This document shows positions 9,410 to 17,979 of a stretch of DNA of 64,000 nt, in pieces. The position numbers and the translations under genes were made by a program. Below the pieces are notes generated by a model. It made no database searches. It saw nothing but the letters and a program-made list of their open reading frames with translations, and was not told the origin of the DNA. How positions within the stretch are numbered: position 1 is the stretch's first letter; each line of letters opens with the position of its first letter. Origin of the DNA: Nioella ostreopsis (GTDB taxonomy: Bacteria; Pseudomonadota; Alphaproteobacteria; Rhodobacterales; Rhodobacteraceae); NCBI RefSeq assembly GCF_004000255.1, contig NZ_RCIQ01000008.1, positions 62,001 to 126,000 on the forward strand, given 5' to 3'.

Positions 9410-10189
9410 GTGACAGACCAAGCACCGCCCGTCATCGAAATCACGGGACTACACAAGAGTTTCGGAAATCTGCACGTTCTGAGGGGCGTCGACATGCGGG
9501 CCCGCGCGGGTGACGTGGTGTCTCTGATCGGGTCATCGGGGTCGGGCAAGTCCACGCTTCTGCGTTGCGCCAACCTGCTGGAAGACAGTCAGGAGGGCCG
9601 CATTCTCTTCGAAGGTGAGGAGGTGCATTGGAAAGGCTCCGGCCATGGCCGCCACCCGGCGGACCGCGACCAGATCCGCCGAATCCGCACCAACCTCAGC
9701 ATGGTGTTCCAGCAGTTCAACCTGTGGGCGCATATGACCATCCTGCAAAACGTGATGGAGGCGCCGCTCACCGTGCTTGGCCGCGACAAGGCCGAGGTGG
9801 AGAAAGACGCGCGCATGTATCTCGACAAGGTGGGTATCGGCGACAAATGCGATGCCTGGCCCGCGCAGCTGTCGGGCGGGCAACAGCAGCGGGCGGCGAT
9901 TGCCCGGGCGCTGTGCATGAAACCCCGCGCGCTTCTGTTCGACGAACCAACCTCGGCGCTCGACCCGGAACTGGAACAGGAGGTGGTCAAGGTCATCAAG
10001 GACCTTGCGGCAGAAGGCCGGACCATGATCCTTGTGACACATGACATGCGGCTGGCCCGCGACGTGTCCGATCACGTCACCTTCCTGCATCAGGGCCGTG
10101 TCGAGGAAGAAGGCAATCCTGAGGACCTGTTCGGCAATCCGCAAACGGAACGCCTGCAACAATTCCTCAGCCACACCACGTCGAAATGA
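9410..10189 (+). CDS. Polar amino-acid ABC transporter ATPase (HisP/GlnQ type)
   Basis: This 259-residue ATPase powers the importer encoded by the next three genes. Visible motifs are Walker A GSSGSGKST, Q-loop MVFQQFNLW, signature LSGGQQQR, Walker B LLFDEPTSALDPE and switch His in VTHDMRL. The segment HGRHPADRDQIRRIRTNLSM is typical of histidine/lysine-arginine-ornithine transporters. The start is a GTG at 9410 (VTDQAPPVIEITG) with AGGGA 8-12 bp upstream. No ATG lies between it and the conserved N-terminal strand. Confidence 0.92.
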   Translation: MTDQAPPVIEITGLHKSFGNLHVLRGVDMRARAGDVVSLIGSSGSGKSTLLRCANLLEDSQEGRILFEGEEVHWKGSGHGRHPADRDQIRRIRTNLSMVFQQFNLWAHMTILQNVMEAPLTVLGRDKAEVEKDARMYLDKVGIGDKCDAWPAQLSGGQQQRAAIARALCMKPRALLFDEPTSALDPELEQEVVKVIKDLAAEGRTMILVTHDMRLARDVSDHVTFLHQGRVEEEGNPEDLFGNPQTERLQQFLSHTTSK

Positions 10190-10220
10190 CGACAACCAAC
10201 AACCAACTGGGAGTGAAACA

Positions 10221-10955
10221 ATGAAGAAACTAGCATTTTCCGCCGCCATTCTGGCGCTGACGGCTGGTGCCGCCTTTGCCGACAGCCATGGCCGCACGAT
10301 CCGCATGGGCACCGAGGGCGCCTACCCTCCGTATAACTTCATCAATGACGATGGCGAAGTGGACGGGTTCGAGCGGGTTCTGGGCGACGAGCTGTGCGCC
10401 CGTGCCGGTCTGACCTGCGAATGGGTCACCAATGACTGGGATTCGATCATCCCCAACCTGACCTCGGGCAACTACGACACCATCATCGCCGGCATGTCGA
10501 TCACCGATGAGCGCGATGAGGTCATCGACTTTACCCAGGACTACATCCCGCCGACCCCGTCGATCTATGTGGCCCTGTCGGAAGACGCGGACCTGATGGG
10601 CGGCGTGATCGCGGCGCAGGCCAACACCATCCAGTCGGGCTATATCGCCGAATCCGGTGCTACCCTGCTGGAATACGCGACCCCTGATGAAACCGTCGCC
10701 GCCGTCCGCAATGGCGAGGCCGACGCCGTGTTCGCCGATATCGACTTCCTCACCGACATCACCGACGAAGATGACGAACTGATGGTCGTGGGCGATCCGG
10801 TGCCGCTTGGCGGTGGTGTGGGCATGGGCCTGCGCGAAACCGACGGCGAACTTCTGGAGATGTTCAACGCCGCCATCACCTCGATGAAGGAAGACGGCAC
10901 GCTGAACGCGCTGCTCGTCGAGTGGTTCGGCGACGACGTTCCGACCTACGAATAA
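10221..10955 (+). CDS. Amino-acid ABC transporter periplasmic binding protein
   Basis: This 244-residue solute-binding protein of family 3 has a signal peptide (MKKLAFSAAILALTAGAAFA). The mature part shows TEGAYPPYNFINDDGEVDGFE, the bidentate-ligand binding strand and the CEWVTNDWDSIIPNLTSGNYD segment, followed by MSITDERDEVIDFTQDY. These are standard for His/Arg/Lys/Gln-type binding proteins. Exact specificity cannot be read. The gene follows the ATPase gene by 31 bp and is followed by a GC-rich hairpin before the permease genes. Confidence 0.93.
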   Translation: MKKLAFSAAILALTAGAAFADSHGRTIRMGTEGAYPPYNFINDDGEVDGFERVLGDELCARAGLTCEWVTNDWDSIIPNLTSGNYDTIIAGMSITDERDEVIDFTQDYIPPTPSIYVALSEDADLMGGVIAAQANTIQSGYIAESGATLLEYATPDETVAAVRNGEADAVFADIDFLTDITDEDDELMVVGDPVPLGGGVGMGLRETDGELLEMFNAAITSMKEDGTLNALLVEWFGDDVPTYE

Positions 10956-10967
10956 TCCGACCCCGGT

Positions 10968-10992
10968 GCGCGGCGGGTCCGTCCCGCCGCGC
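10968..10992 (+). other. GC-rich intercistronic hairpin in the ABC operon
   Basis: GCGCGGCGGG at 10968-10977 pairs perfectly with CCCGCCGCGC at 10983-10992 across a 5-nt loop (TCCGT). No T-run follows, so it is probably not a complete terminator. Its position just after the binding-protein gene and before the permeases is where transporter operons often carry a 3'-protecting structure that raises binding-protein mRNA. That role is inferred. Confidence 0.65.
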
Positions 10993-11012
10993 GCCAACCC
11001 CTGCGAGGTCCG

Positions 11013-11894
11013 ATGTTCGAGTTTTGCGCCGACCCATCCACGCTGGACACGTTTCCATGGTTCGCCTGCTACCTGACGAACGGCGTTCATATGCTGTTTT
11101 ATCAGAGCTTCCTGACCGTGTTGACGCTGCTGGCCATCACCGCCCCCGTGGCGCTGGCCTTCGGTTTCGTCGGGGCGGCAGCCAGCCGGTCGCATATCCT
11201 GCCGATCAGCTGGATGGGCAAGCTTTATACCTCGATGGTGCGCGGCGTGCCCGACATCGCCTTCTTCCTCTTCTTCGTCATCGCGCTCGATCAGGCGCTG
11301 GAATGGGTCAACCACCAGATCCAGTGCCCCGACTGGGATGAGCCCATTCGGCAGGGTGCGAATTTCGTCGTTTGCCAGGCGGCGAAGATACCGCTCAGTT
11401 CCGCCCCGCAATGGGTGCACGAGGTCTATAACTATTTCATCGCGGTCTTCACCTTCTCGATCGTCTTCGGAGCCTTCGCCGCGAATGTGCTGTTCGGTGC
11501 CATGCGCGCCGTGCCGCGCGCGCAGCTGGAAACAGCCGAGGCCTATGGCATGACCCGTCGCCAGACCTTCTGGCGCATCTTGGTGCCGCAAATGTGGATT
11601 TACGCGCTGCCGGGGCTATCCAACCTTTGGATGATCCTGATCAAGGCCACGCCGCTGCTGTTCCTTCTCGGGGTCGAGGATATCGTCTACTGGGCGCGGG
11701 AACTCGGCGGCAGCCGCACCTCGCAATATGCCTATCCGCATCCTGACTGGCGGCTGTGGTATTTCCTGGCGCTCCTCGTCTTCTACCTCGGCTTCACCCG
11801 CGTGTCGGAAGTCGTCCTTGCCCGCATCACCCGGCGCCTCAGCCACGGACAGGCCACCGCCGGTGGCGACACCCAAAGAAAGGCCGCGGCATGA
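11013..11894 (+). CDS. Amino-acid ABC transporter permease subunit 1
   Basis: This 293-residue inner-membrane permease of the HisQ/HisM family has five to six hydrophobic segments, starting at LFYQSFLTVLTLLAI. The EAA-type cytoplasmic loop reads RAQLETAEAYGMTRRQTFWRI. It is longer than E. coli HisQ (228 aa) because of an extracytoplasmic insert (about residues 100-135, with two Cys) between membrane segments; some alphaproteobacterial members have this. It overlaps the second permease by ATGA. Confidence 0.9.
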   Translation: MFEFCADPSTLDTFPWFACYLTNGVHMLFYQSFLTVLTLLAITAPVALAFGFVGAAASRSHILPISWMGKLYTSMVRGVPDIAFFLFFVIALDQALEWVNHQIQCPDWDEPIRQGANFVVCQAAKIPLSSAPQWVHEVYNYFIAVFTFSIVFGAFAANVLFGAMRAVPRAQLETAEAYGMTRRQTFWRILVPQMWIYALPGLSNLWMILIKATPLLFLLGVEDIVYWARELGGSRTSQYAYPHPDWRLWYFLALLVFYLGFTRVSEVVLARITRRLSHGQATAGGDTQRKAAA

Positions 11895-12715
11895 GTTGCT
11901 GGGAAACCGTCCAGGCCTATGCCTTCCGCTCGCTCGGGTATGGCGAACGCCTGCTGCCGCGCGGCGAGATCAGCCTGTGCGAGCAGGTCACCCTGATCGG
12001 GTCCGGCATGATCTGGAACATCTATTTCGGGGTGCTGGCGCTGTTCTTCGGCTTCTTCTTTGCCGTGACGCTGGCCGTGGCCAAGAACAGCCACGCGAAA
12101 TGGGTTCGCAAACCGGCCGAATGGTTCATCTTCGTCTTCCGTGGCTCACCGCTCTTCATCCAGTTCTTCCTGGCCTATTTCGCGCTGGTGCGCCTGCCAG
12201 AGGAAATCGGCACGCTCGACATCAGCTGGCTGACCGACCCCTTCGCGAAAGCATGGCTCGGGGCGCTCATCGTGCTTTTCCTGAACACCGCCGCCTATGC
12301 GGGCGAGATCTTCTATGGCGCGCTCCGCTCGATCCCGAAGGGCGATCTTGATGCCGCCGATGCCTATGGCATGTCGGGGTTCAAGCGCTTTCGCCGGGTC
12401 GTCTACCCGACGATGCTGCGGCTCGCGTGGCCCGCCTACACGAATGAGGCGATCTTTCTGTTCCACGCCACGACGCTGGTCTATTTCTCGGGCTTTCCCG
12501 CCTTCCGCCAGCAGGGCGATGCGCTCTACTACGCCAGCTATTTCGCCGACCGCACCTTCAACCCCTTCGTGCCTTACCCGATCGTGGCCATGTTCTTCAT
12601 CATCCTGACCCTGATCGTGATCACTGTCTTCAGCCTGATCAACCGGCACCTCAACCGCCACCTGCCCGCCGAACGCCGCGCCCGCGTGCGGTATCGGCCG
12701 AACCTGATCCGGTAG
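11891..12715 (+). CDS. Amino-acid ABC transporter permease subunit 2
   Basis: This 274-residue partner permease has an N-terminal soluble stretch (MSCWETVQAYAFRSLGYGER), then membrane segments beginning at VTLIGSGMIWNIYFGVLALF. The EAA loop KGDLDAADAYGMSGFKRFRRV contacts the ATPase. The ATG overlaps the previous stop (ATGA), supporting 1:1 translational coupling of the two permeases. The following amidotransferase starts 4 bp after the stop, so it likely belongs to the same transcript. Confidence 0.9.
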   Translation: MSCWETVQAYAFRSLGYGERLLPRGEISLCEQVTLIGSGMIWNIYFGVLALFFGFFFAVTLAVAKNSHAKWVRKPAEWFIFVFRGSPLFIQFFLAYFALVRLPEEIGTLDISWLTDPFAKAWLGALIVLFLNTAAYAGEIFYGALRSIPKGDLDAADAYGMSGFKRFRRVVYPTMLRLAWPAYTNEAIFLFHATTLVYFSGFPAFRQQGDALYYASYFADRTFNPFVPYPIVAMFFIILTLIVITVFSLINRHLNRHLPAERRARVRYRPNLIR

Positions 12716-12719
12716 GCCA

Positions 12720-13397
12720 ATGCGGATCGGCATCCTTCAGGCGGAGGAGTTCGACGCCCCCACACAAGCTGCGCTTGGCCCCTATCAGGGGCTCTTTGAG
12801 CGGTTGCTTGAGGGGCACGGGTTCAGCTACCGGGCCTGGAATGTCGAGGCGATGGATCTGCCTGATCACATGGACGAGGCCGGGGGCTGGCTGATCACCG
12901 GGTCCACCGCCGGGGCCTATGAAGACCATCCGTGGATTGCGCCGCTGGAAAACACGATCCGCGCCATTCATGCCAGCGGCAAGCCGCTTGTGGGCATCTG
13001 TTTCGGTCACCAGATCATCGCGCAGGCGCTCGGCGGTCGGGTCGAAAAGCACGCGGGCGGCTGGTGCGTGGGCCGCCATGTCTACCAGATCGAGGGGCGA
13101 GAGGTGCCGCTCAACGCCTGGCATCAGGATCAGGTTGTCGCCCTGCCCCCCTCAGCTCGGCGGTTGGGCCAGTCCCCGTTTTGCGAGAACGCCGTGCTGG
13201 CCTATGGCGAAACGGTCCTGACCTATCAGCCGCACCCGGAGTTCGACACCAAGGTGACCGGGTATTTCGCCGACACCCTTGCAGGCAAGGTCCCGGACGC
13301 CGCATTGGATGCGGCAAAGGCCGCCCTTCACCTGCCGACTGAAGGCGCTTGGATCGGTCAGCAGATCGCGGCGCATTTCCTGCGCAACCGGGGATGA
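12720..13397 (+). CDS. Class I glutamine amidotransferase-like protein
   Basis: This 225-residue stand-alone class I GATase has the nucleophile Cys in GICFGHQIIA (about residue 98) and the His-Pro-Glu triad part in TYQPHPEFD. It resembles the GuaA-amidotransferase-like proteins that often accompany amino-acid importers and may hydrolyse gamma-glutamyl compounds. It starts 4 bp after the permease stop, so the transported substrate may be its substrate or product; this is inference. No synthetase domain is attached. Confidence 0.85.
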   Translation: MRIGILQAEEFDAPTQAALGPYQGLFERLLEGHGFSYRAWNVEAMDLPDHMDEAGGWLITGSTAGAYEDHPWIAPLENTIRAIHASGKPLVGICFGHQIIAQALGGRVEKHAGGWCVGRHVYQIEGREVPLNAWHQDQVVALPPSARRLGQSPFCENAVLAYGETVLTYQPHPEFDTKVTGYFADTLAGKVPDAALDAAKAALHLPTEGAWIGQQIAAHFLRNRG

Positions 13398-13506
13398 TCT
13401 CTCACACAGGCTGAAGATTTCGACCCGTAAGGCGGGTTCTGTCTTTGACCTGTTACGATTCCGATGTAAAGAAAATCGAAATACTGATTTTCGAAAAGGT
13501 GAAATC

Positions 13507-14730
13507 ATGGCGCTCGCCCCCAATGTCTATGACGCCGAGCCGATCCCTGAAAGCGCCCGCGCCGAGGTGGAGCGGTTGCTCACGACAGGCGATCTCTTTC
13601 GCTACACCGCGCCCGAAGATGCGCCGGTCAGCCTGCTGGAACGCGAATTCGCGGATATGATGGGGATGAAATACGCGCTGGCGGTGTCTTCCTGCTCTGC
13701 CGCGCTGTTTCTGTCATTGCTTGGCCTTGGCCTGAAACCCGGCACCCGCGTGCTGATCCCCGCCTTCACCTTCGCCGCAGTGCCGTCCGCCGTGGTCCAT
13801 GCCAACTGCCAGCCGGTTCTGGTCGAGGTAGGCGAGAACTATCGCGTCGATATGGAGGACTTCGCCACCAAACTGACCGACGACATCGGCGCGGTGATCA
13901 TCAGCCATATGCGCGGACACACCTCTGACATGGATGCGATCATGGCGCTCTGTGACGCGCGCGGCATCCCGGTGGTCGAAGACGCGGCCCATTCGCTCGG
14001 CACCAAATGGCATGGGCGCAAGATCGGCACCATCGGGCGCGTGGGCTGTTTCAGCTTCCAGTCCTACAAGCTGGTCAATTCCGGCGAGGGCGGCATTCTG
14101 GTGACCGATGACGCGGATCTGGTGGCGCGCGCGGTGATCATGTCCGGCGCCTATGAGCATAACTGGGCCAAGCACAAGGCGCCCGAGGGCGACAATACCG
14201 GCGCGCTCGCCGCAGCCTTCGCCCGCTGGCAGAACCAGCTGCCGCTCTACAATCTGCGCCTGTCGAATCTGTCGGCCGCCATCATCCGCTCGCAACTGCC
14301 CGAAGTCGCCCGCCGCGTGCGCGATGGCCGACGCAACCACGATTATGTGGCCGGACTTCTGAACGGCTCGCCCTGGTTGTCGGTGCCCCCGTCCCTCCCC
14401 CCGGAAGAGCGCGCGCCGGACTCGATCCAGTTCAATCTGGTCGATTTCGCTGATGATGCCGAGGCCCGCGCCTTTGCAGATGCGGCGGCGGCCAGAGGGG
14501 TCAAGGTGCAGGTCTTCGGCCTGTCAACGGACAACGCCCGCGCTTTCTGGAACTGGCAGTTCATTCCCGGCGATCAGCCCGATCTGCCGCGGACCCGCGC
14601 GATGCTGATGCGGGCCTGCGACGTGCGCCTGCCAGCGCGACTTCAGACGGATGATCTCGATTTCATCGCCTCGGCTCTTCTGGCTGCGGCCGAAGACGTG
14701 AAATCCCAGACCCGCGCCTACGGGACCTAA
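13507..14730 (+). CDS. DegT/DnrJ/EryC1/StrS family PLP aminotransferase
   Basis: This 407-residue PLP enzyme has the sugar-aminotransferase pattern: SSCSAALFLSLLGLGLKPG (cofactor phosphate region), FTFAAVPSAVVHANCQPVLVEV, VVEDAAHSLG and the Schiff-base Lys in FSFQSYKLVNSGEGG. Family members transaminate keto-sugars for cell-surface glycans, but relatives act on other keto substrates. No other glycan genes are adjacent, so the substrate is open. The start MALAPNVYD has GAAAAGGTGAA upstream. It is 109 bp from the amidotransferase gene and is followed by three tandem hairpins. Confidence 0.88.
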   Translation: MALAPNVYDAEPIPESARAEVERLLTTGDLFRYTAPEDAPVSLLEREFADMMGMKYALAVSSCSAALFLSLLGLGLKPGTRVLIPAFTFAAVPSAVVHANCQPVLVEVGENYRVDMEDFATKLTDDIGAVIISHMRGHTSDMDAIMALCDARGIPVVEDAAHSLGTKWHGRKIGTIGRVGCFSFQSYKLVNSGEGGILVTDDADLVARAVIMSGAYEHNWAKHKAPEGDNTGALAAAFARWQNQLPLYNLRLSNLSAAIIRSQLPEVARRVRDGRRNHDYVAGLLNGSPWLSVPPSLPPEERAPDSIQFNLVDFADDAEARAFADAAAARGVKVQVFGLSTDNARAFWNWQFIPGDQPDLPRTRAMLMRACDVRLPARLQTDDLDFIASALLAAAEDVKSQTRAYGT

Positions 14731-14732
14731 CG

Positions 14733-14824
14733 AAAACTCTTCAGGAAGAGTTTTTACGCAAAGAAGATTTTTCCAGAAAAATCTTCCTGCCTTCACGCCT
14801 GAAGGATTTTCGGGAAAATCCTTC
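14733..14824. terminator. Three tandem perfect hairpins between convergent genes
   Basis: Three consecutive inverted repeats: AAAACTCTTC/GAAGAGTTTT (14733-14742, 14745-14754), GAAGATTTTT/AAAAATCTTC (14763-14772, 14777-14786) and GAAGGATTTTC/GAAAATCCTTC (14801-14811, 14814-14824). The first ends in TTTTT and can terminate the aminotransferase transcript. Read on the minus strand, the set can terminate phaR. The shared GAAGATTTT-like core suggests a dispersed repeat family copied in tandem. Confidence 0.7.
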
Positions 14825-14835
14825 TTCGGCGCGGA

Positions 14836-15387
14836 TCACATCCTGGACAGTTTCGACTGAAGCTCGGCCAGTTGTTTCTTGATTTCGGAGAGCTCGTCCG
14901 ACGCGCTGTCCTCTTCGGTGCCTTCTGCAGCCGGCCCCGACCACTGCCCGGCAATCCCTCCGGTCATGGCCTTCATGAACGCCTCTTGCTGCGCGCGCAT
15001 CGCTTCAAACCCCGGCATGCTGGCAAGCGGGTTCAGCGCGGTCATGTTCTCGACCATCTTCGACTGCCCGTCCCGCAGCATGTCGAACGACATCGCCAGG
15101 AACTCCGGCACGACGCTGTGCGCCTGCGTCGTATAGCTGCGCACCAGATCGGTGAGCACCCCGATGGGCAGCACGCTTTCACCGCGGCTTTCATGTTCGG
15201 CGATGATCTGCAGCAGATACTGTCTGGTCAGGTCGTCGCCCGATTTCAGATCGACGATCTTCACCTCGCGGCCTTCGCGAATGAAGCCTGCGATATCCTC
15301 GAGCGTCACATAGTCCGACGTCTCGGTATTGTAGAGCCTGCGGCTGGCATAGCGCTTGATCAGCAACGGTGCATTGGTGTCAGCCAT
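14836..15387 (-). CDS. phaR: Polyhydroxyalkanoate synthesis repressor PhaR
   Basis: PhaR senses PHA and represses phasin and PHA genes; free PhaR binds DNA and PHA granules titrate it away. The 183-residue protein has the N-terminal PHB/PHA accumulation regulator DNA-binding domain (LIKRYASRRLYNTETSDYVTLEDIA, here residues ~9-33) and PHB-binding-type segments, then a Gln/Lys-rich coiled-coil end (DELSEIKKQLAELQSKLSRM). ATG at 15387 was chosen because GGAGG lies 5 nt upstream; the in-frame GTG at 15393 overlaps that site. A PhaR-type box lies upstream at 15411-15421, consistent with autoregulation. Confidence 0.95.
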   Translation of the reverse strand: MADTNAPLLIKRYASRRLYNTETSDYVTLEDIAGFIREGREVKIVDLKSGDDLTRQYLLQIIAEHESRGESVLPIGVLTDLVRSYTTQAHSVVPEFLAMSFDMLRDGQSKMVENMTALNPLASMPGFEAMRAQQEAFMKAMTGGIAGQWSGPAAEGTEEDSASDELSEIKKQLAELQSKLSRM

Positions 15388-15410
15388 AGCCACCTCCCTT
15401 ATCCCTTACA

Positions 15411-15421
15411 CTGCATTGCAG
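15411..15421. promoter_or_regulatory. PhaR box upstream of phaR
   Basis: CTGC-ATT-GCAG is an exact match to the CTGC-N3-4-GCAG operator described for PhaR in Paracoccus and Rhodobacter. It lies 24 bp upstream of the phaR start, in the expected promoter/leader region, supporting negative autoregulation. Confidence 0.75.
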
Positions 15422-15470
15422 CATGGAGAGCCTAGTCCTTTGCGCACAAAAAGCAATCACCTGACCGCAC

Positions 15471-15508
15471 AAAAGAAAAGGACGGGCCCGGGGTGCGGGT
15501 CCGTCCTT
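15471..15508 (-). terminator. Terminator of the phasin transcript
   Basis: AAGGACGG-G-CCCG at 15478-15490 pairs with CGGG-T-CCGTCCTT at 15496-15508 (13 bp including one G-T pair, 5-nt loop). On the minus strand it is followed by TTTTCTTTT-like sequence. It lies about 55 bp beyond the phaP stop. Confidence 0.8.
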
Positions 15509-15564
15509 CTGAAATTCGCGCGGAGTGGGAGGAAATCCGGGCGAAATCAGGGCTGTCTGGCGCC

Positions 15565-16008
15565 TTAGGCGGCAGCAGCTTTCTTGGCAGCGGTGGTCAC
15601 CTCGGCGGTGGCTTTCTTGACGGCTGCGGTTGCTTCTTCCGAAGCTTCCTTGCCGGCAGCCATCATCAGCTCGACGGTTTCCATCTGCACTTTCTTGGCA
15701 ACCTCGGCGAAGGCGGCCAGGGTTTCAGCGGTCATTTCAGCCTGTGCCGATGCGAAATCGGTCATCGACTTGGTGTAGGCGGTCGGCTCGTCCTTGACCT
15801 TGGCAACATCGCCCAGCTTGGCCAGGGTGTCCTTGGTCCACTGGGTCGAAATCTCGGTCGACTTTTCAGCGGCTTCCAGAGCAACCTTGGAGAACTTCTC
15901 GCCCATTGCTGCGGAGGTCTTGAAGGCGTCGTTATAGGCGGACATGTCAACCGGGAAAGCAGCCATTGCTTCGTTGATGTACTTGGTGAAATCGTTGGTC
16001 TTGGCCAT
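15565..16008 (-). CDS. phaP: Phasin (PHA granule-associated protein)
   Basis: Phasins coat PHA granules and control their size and number. This 147-residue, Ala/Lys/Glu-rich, entirely helical protein has the phasin_2-type pattern around FKTSAAMGEKFSKVALEAAEKSTEISTQ (about 30-57) and a Lys/Ala-rich C-terminal tail (VKKATAEVTTAAKKAAAA) typical of granule-binding phasins. AGGAGATAGA precedes the ATG. Two PhaR boxes at 16081-16118 and a downstream terminator make it a separate, PhaR-controlled unit. The gene lies between phaR and phaC. Confidence 0.9.
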   Translation of the reverse strand: MAKTNDFTKYINEAMAAFPVDMSAYNDAFKTSAAMGEKFSKVALEAAEKSTEISTQWTKDTLAKLGDVAKVKDEPTAYTKSMTDFASAQAEMTAETLAAFAEVAKKVQMETVELMMAAGKEASEEATAAVKKATAEVTTAAKKAAAA

Positions 16009-16080
16009 CTGTCTATCTCCTGTTTGTCCCGCTCTGGGACGGTAGGGTTTGAATTCTGCGTCTGCGAAAGAATATGCATG

Positions 16081-16118
16081 CTGCAGCGCAGCAAATCAAG
16101 TCTTTTTCTGCACTGCAG
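16081..16118. promoter_or_regulatory. Pair of PhaR boxes upstream of phaP
   Basis: Two exact CTGC-N3-GCAG sites: CTGC-AGC-GCAG at 16081-16091 and CTGC-ACT-GCAG at 16108-16118, centres 27 bp apart, 70-110 bp upstream of the phasin start. This double arrangement fits strong PhaR repression of phasin in the absence of PHA. Confidence 0.8.
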
Positions 16119-16144
16119 CAATATTTTCACAAACCCTTTGGAAA

Positions 16145-17923
16145 TCAGCCCTTTGTCGTCGCCAGAACATAGGTTCCGGGCGCGTCGCCCAGGATTTCAT
16201 AGCCCGACTCACCCGGTTCGCGGGCGGAAACCTGTGCCCCAGACCGGCGCTGCAACCATTCTTCCCACACGGGCCACCACGACCCCTCATGGAATTCCGC
16301 ACCTTCCAGCCACTCATCTGCGGTGCCCTTGACCTTGGGGTTCAGGAAATGGCCGTATTTCTTCTTGGAGGGCGGGTTGATGATCCCGGCGATATGACCC
16401 GACTCGGACATGATGAAGGTCTTGTCGCGGCTGCCGAACTGGGAAAAGCCGCGATAGCAGTTCTTCCACGGCGCAATATGGTCGGTCTTGGTGCCGACGG
16501 AGCAGACCGGCAGTTTGATGTCGCGGATGCTGACCGTTTCGCCCAGAACCTTGAAGCCTCCCTCGGCCAGTTCATTGCCCTGGCAAAGCTGGCGCAGGTA
16601 CTGTTTGACCATCCGGCCGGGCAGATTGGTACTGTCGCCATTCCAGTAGAGCAGGTCGAAGGCGGGAGGCGCCTCGCCCATCATGTAGCTGCGCACGGCA
16701 GGGCCGTAGACCAGATCGTTCGACCGCAGGAAGCTCATCGTCTTGGACATGAAGAAACTGTCGAGGATGCCCTTTTCGGTGACTTGCCGCTCGATGGCGT
16801 CGACGAAATCATCCTGCAGGAAAACGGTGAATTCCCCCTGATCGCTGAAATCGGTGAGCGTAGTAAAGAAGGTGGCAGATTTGATCGACTTGTCGCCGCG
16901 CTTTTGCAGCAAGGCCAGCGTCGCCGACAGGGTCGTGCCCGCGATGCAGTAGCCCACGGCATTGACCTGCTTTTCGCCAGTGATCTCCTTGGCGACGCGC
17001 ACGGCCTCCAGATAGCCCTCCTCGATATAGTCCTCCAGCCCGACCTCGGCATAGCTGGCATCGGGGTTCACCCAGCTCACGACAAACAGCGTATAGCCCT
17101 GCTCGACGATCCAGCGGATCAGCGAGTTCTGGGGCTTGAGGTCCATGATGTAGAACTTGTTGATCCAGGGCGGGAAGATCACCAACGGCGTGCGATAGAC
17201 CGTGTCGGTCTTGGGCGCATACTGGATCACCTCCATCATCCGGTTGCGGAACACGACCTTGCCTTCTGCGGTGCCAATGTTCTGGCCCACCTTGAAGGCA
17301 TTGGGGTCCGAGAGGGTCGGCAGCAACTCGCCCTTGTTGGCCTCGATATCGCGCACCAGGTTTTCCAGCCCGTCCACAAGGCTCTGCCCATCCGTGTCGA
17401 TGGCCTTTTGCAACGCGTCAGGATTCGTGGCGAGGTAGTTGGTGGGCGCGAACAGGTCGATGATCTGGCGGGAAAAGAATTCCACCCGGCTCTTTTCCTT
17501 TTCGTCCAGCCCTTCAAGCTCGGCCATGGATTGTTCGATCGCTTGCGAATTCAGCTCGTACTGCTTGCGCACGAAGCGGAAATAGGGATGCGTGCGCCAC
17601 ATCGGGTTGGCAAAGCGCTTGTCCTTCGGGGCATCGTCGTCTTCGGGCATTGCAAACTGCCCGGCAGCAAGCGCCTTCTGCGTTTCGATGAAATTCTCCA
17701 CCGCCTTCGACCAATAGGCCACCTGATGGCCCATCAGCTTGGTGGGGTTTGTCAGCATCTCGTTGAACAGTGCGGAACCTGCCTTTACGTAAAGCTCCTG
17801 CCCCGGCCCGGACATGCCCGCGTCGGCTGTCAGATCCTTCTGTCCGAGGGCGGCCACCATCCGTTTGGACAGCTCCTCCATCTTCGCGAGATTCGCATTG
17901 AGGCGTTCAAGATTGTCCCCCAT
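16145..17923 (-). CDS. phaC: Class I poly(3-hydroxyalkanoate) synthase PhaC
   Basis: PhaC polymerises (R)-3-hydroxyacyl-CoA into PHA at the granule surface. The 592-residue protein carries the lipase-box-like GYCIAG with catalytic Cys326, Asp481 in TKTDHIAPW and His510 in ESGHIAG, the spacing of class I synthases. The start MGDNLERLN was chosen because a strong GGAGGAGA site lies 9 nt upstream; an in-frame ATG at 17956 would add 11 residues (MAQHADGGDSD) and cannot be excluded. It is divergent from phaZ with a 160-bp shared promoter region. Confidence 0.96.
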   Translation of the reverse strand: MGDNLERLNANLAKMEELSKRMVAALGQKDLTADAGMSGPGQELYVKAGSALFNEMLTNPTKLMGHQVAYWSKAVENFIETQKALAAGQFAMPEDDDAPKDKRFANPMWRTHPYFRFVRKQYELNSQAIEQSMAELEGLDEKEKSRVEFFSRQIIDLFAPTNYLATNPDALQKAIDTDGQSLVDGLENLVRDIEANKGELLPTLSDPNAFKVGQNIGTAEGKVVFRNRMMEVIQYAPKTDTVYRTPLVIFPPWINKFYIMDLKPQNSLIRWIVEQGYTLFVVSWVNPDASYAEVGLEDYIEEGYLEAVRVAKEITGEKQVNAVGYCIAGTTLSATLALLQKRGDKSIKSATFFTTLTDFSDQGEFTVFLQDDFVDAIERQVTEKGILDSFFMSKTMSFLRSNDLVYGPAVRSYMMGEAPPAFDLLYWNGDSTNLPGRMVKQYLRQLCQGNELAEGGFKVLGETVSIRDIKLPVCSVGTKTDHIAPWKNCYRGFSQFGSRDKTFIMSESGHIAGIINPPSKKKYGHFLNPKVKGTADEWLEGAEFHEGSWWPVWEEWLQRRSGAQVSAREPGESGYEILGDAPGTYVLATTKG

Positions 17924-17979
17924 GTCGCTGTCTCCTCCGTCTGCGTGCTGTGCCATGACTTGATTTTGCCCTCTCAATG

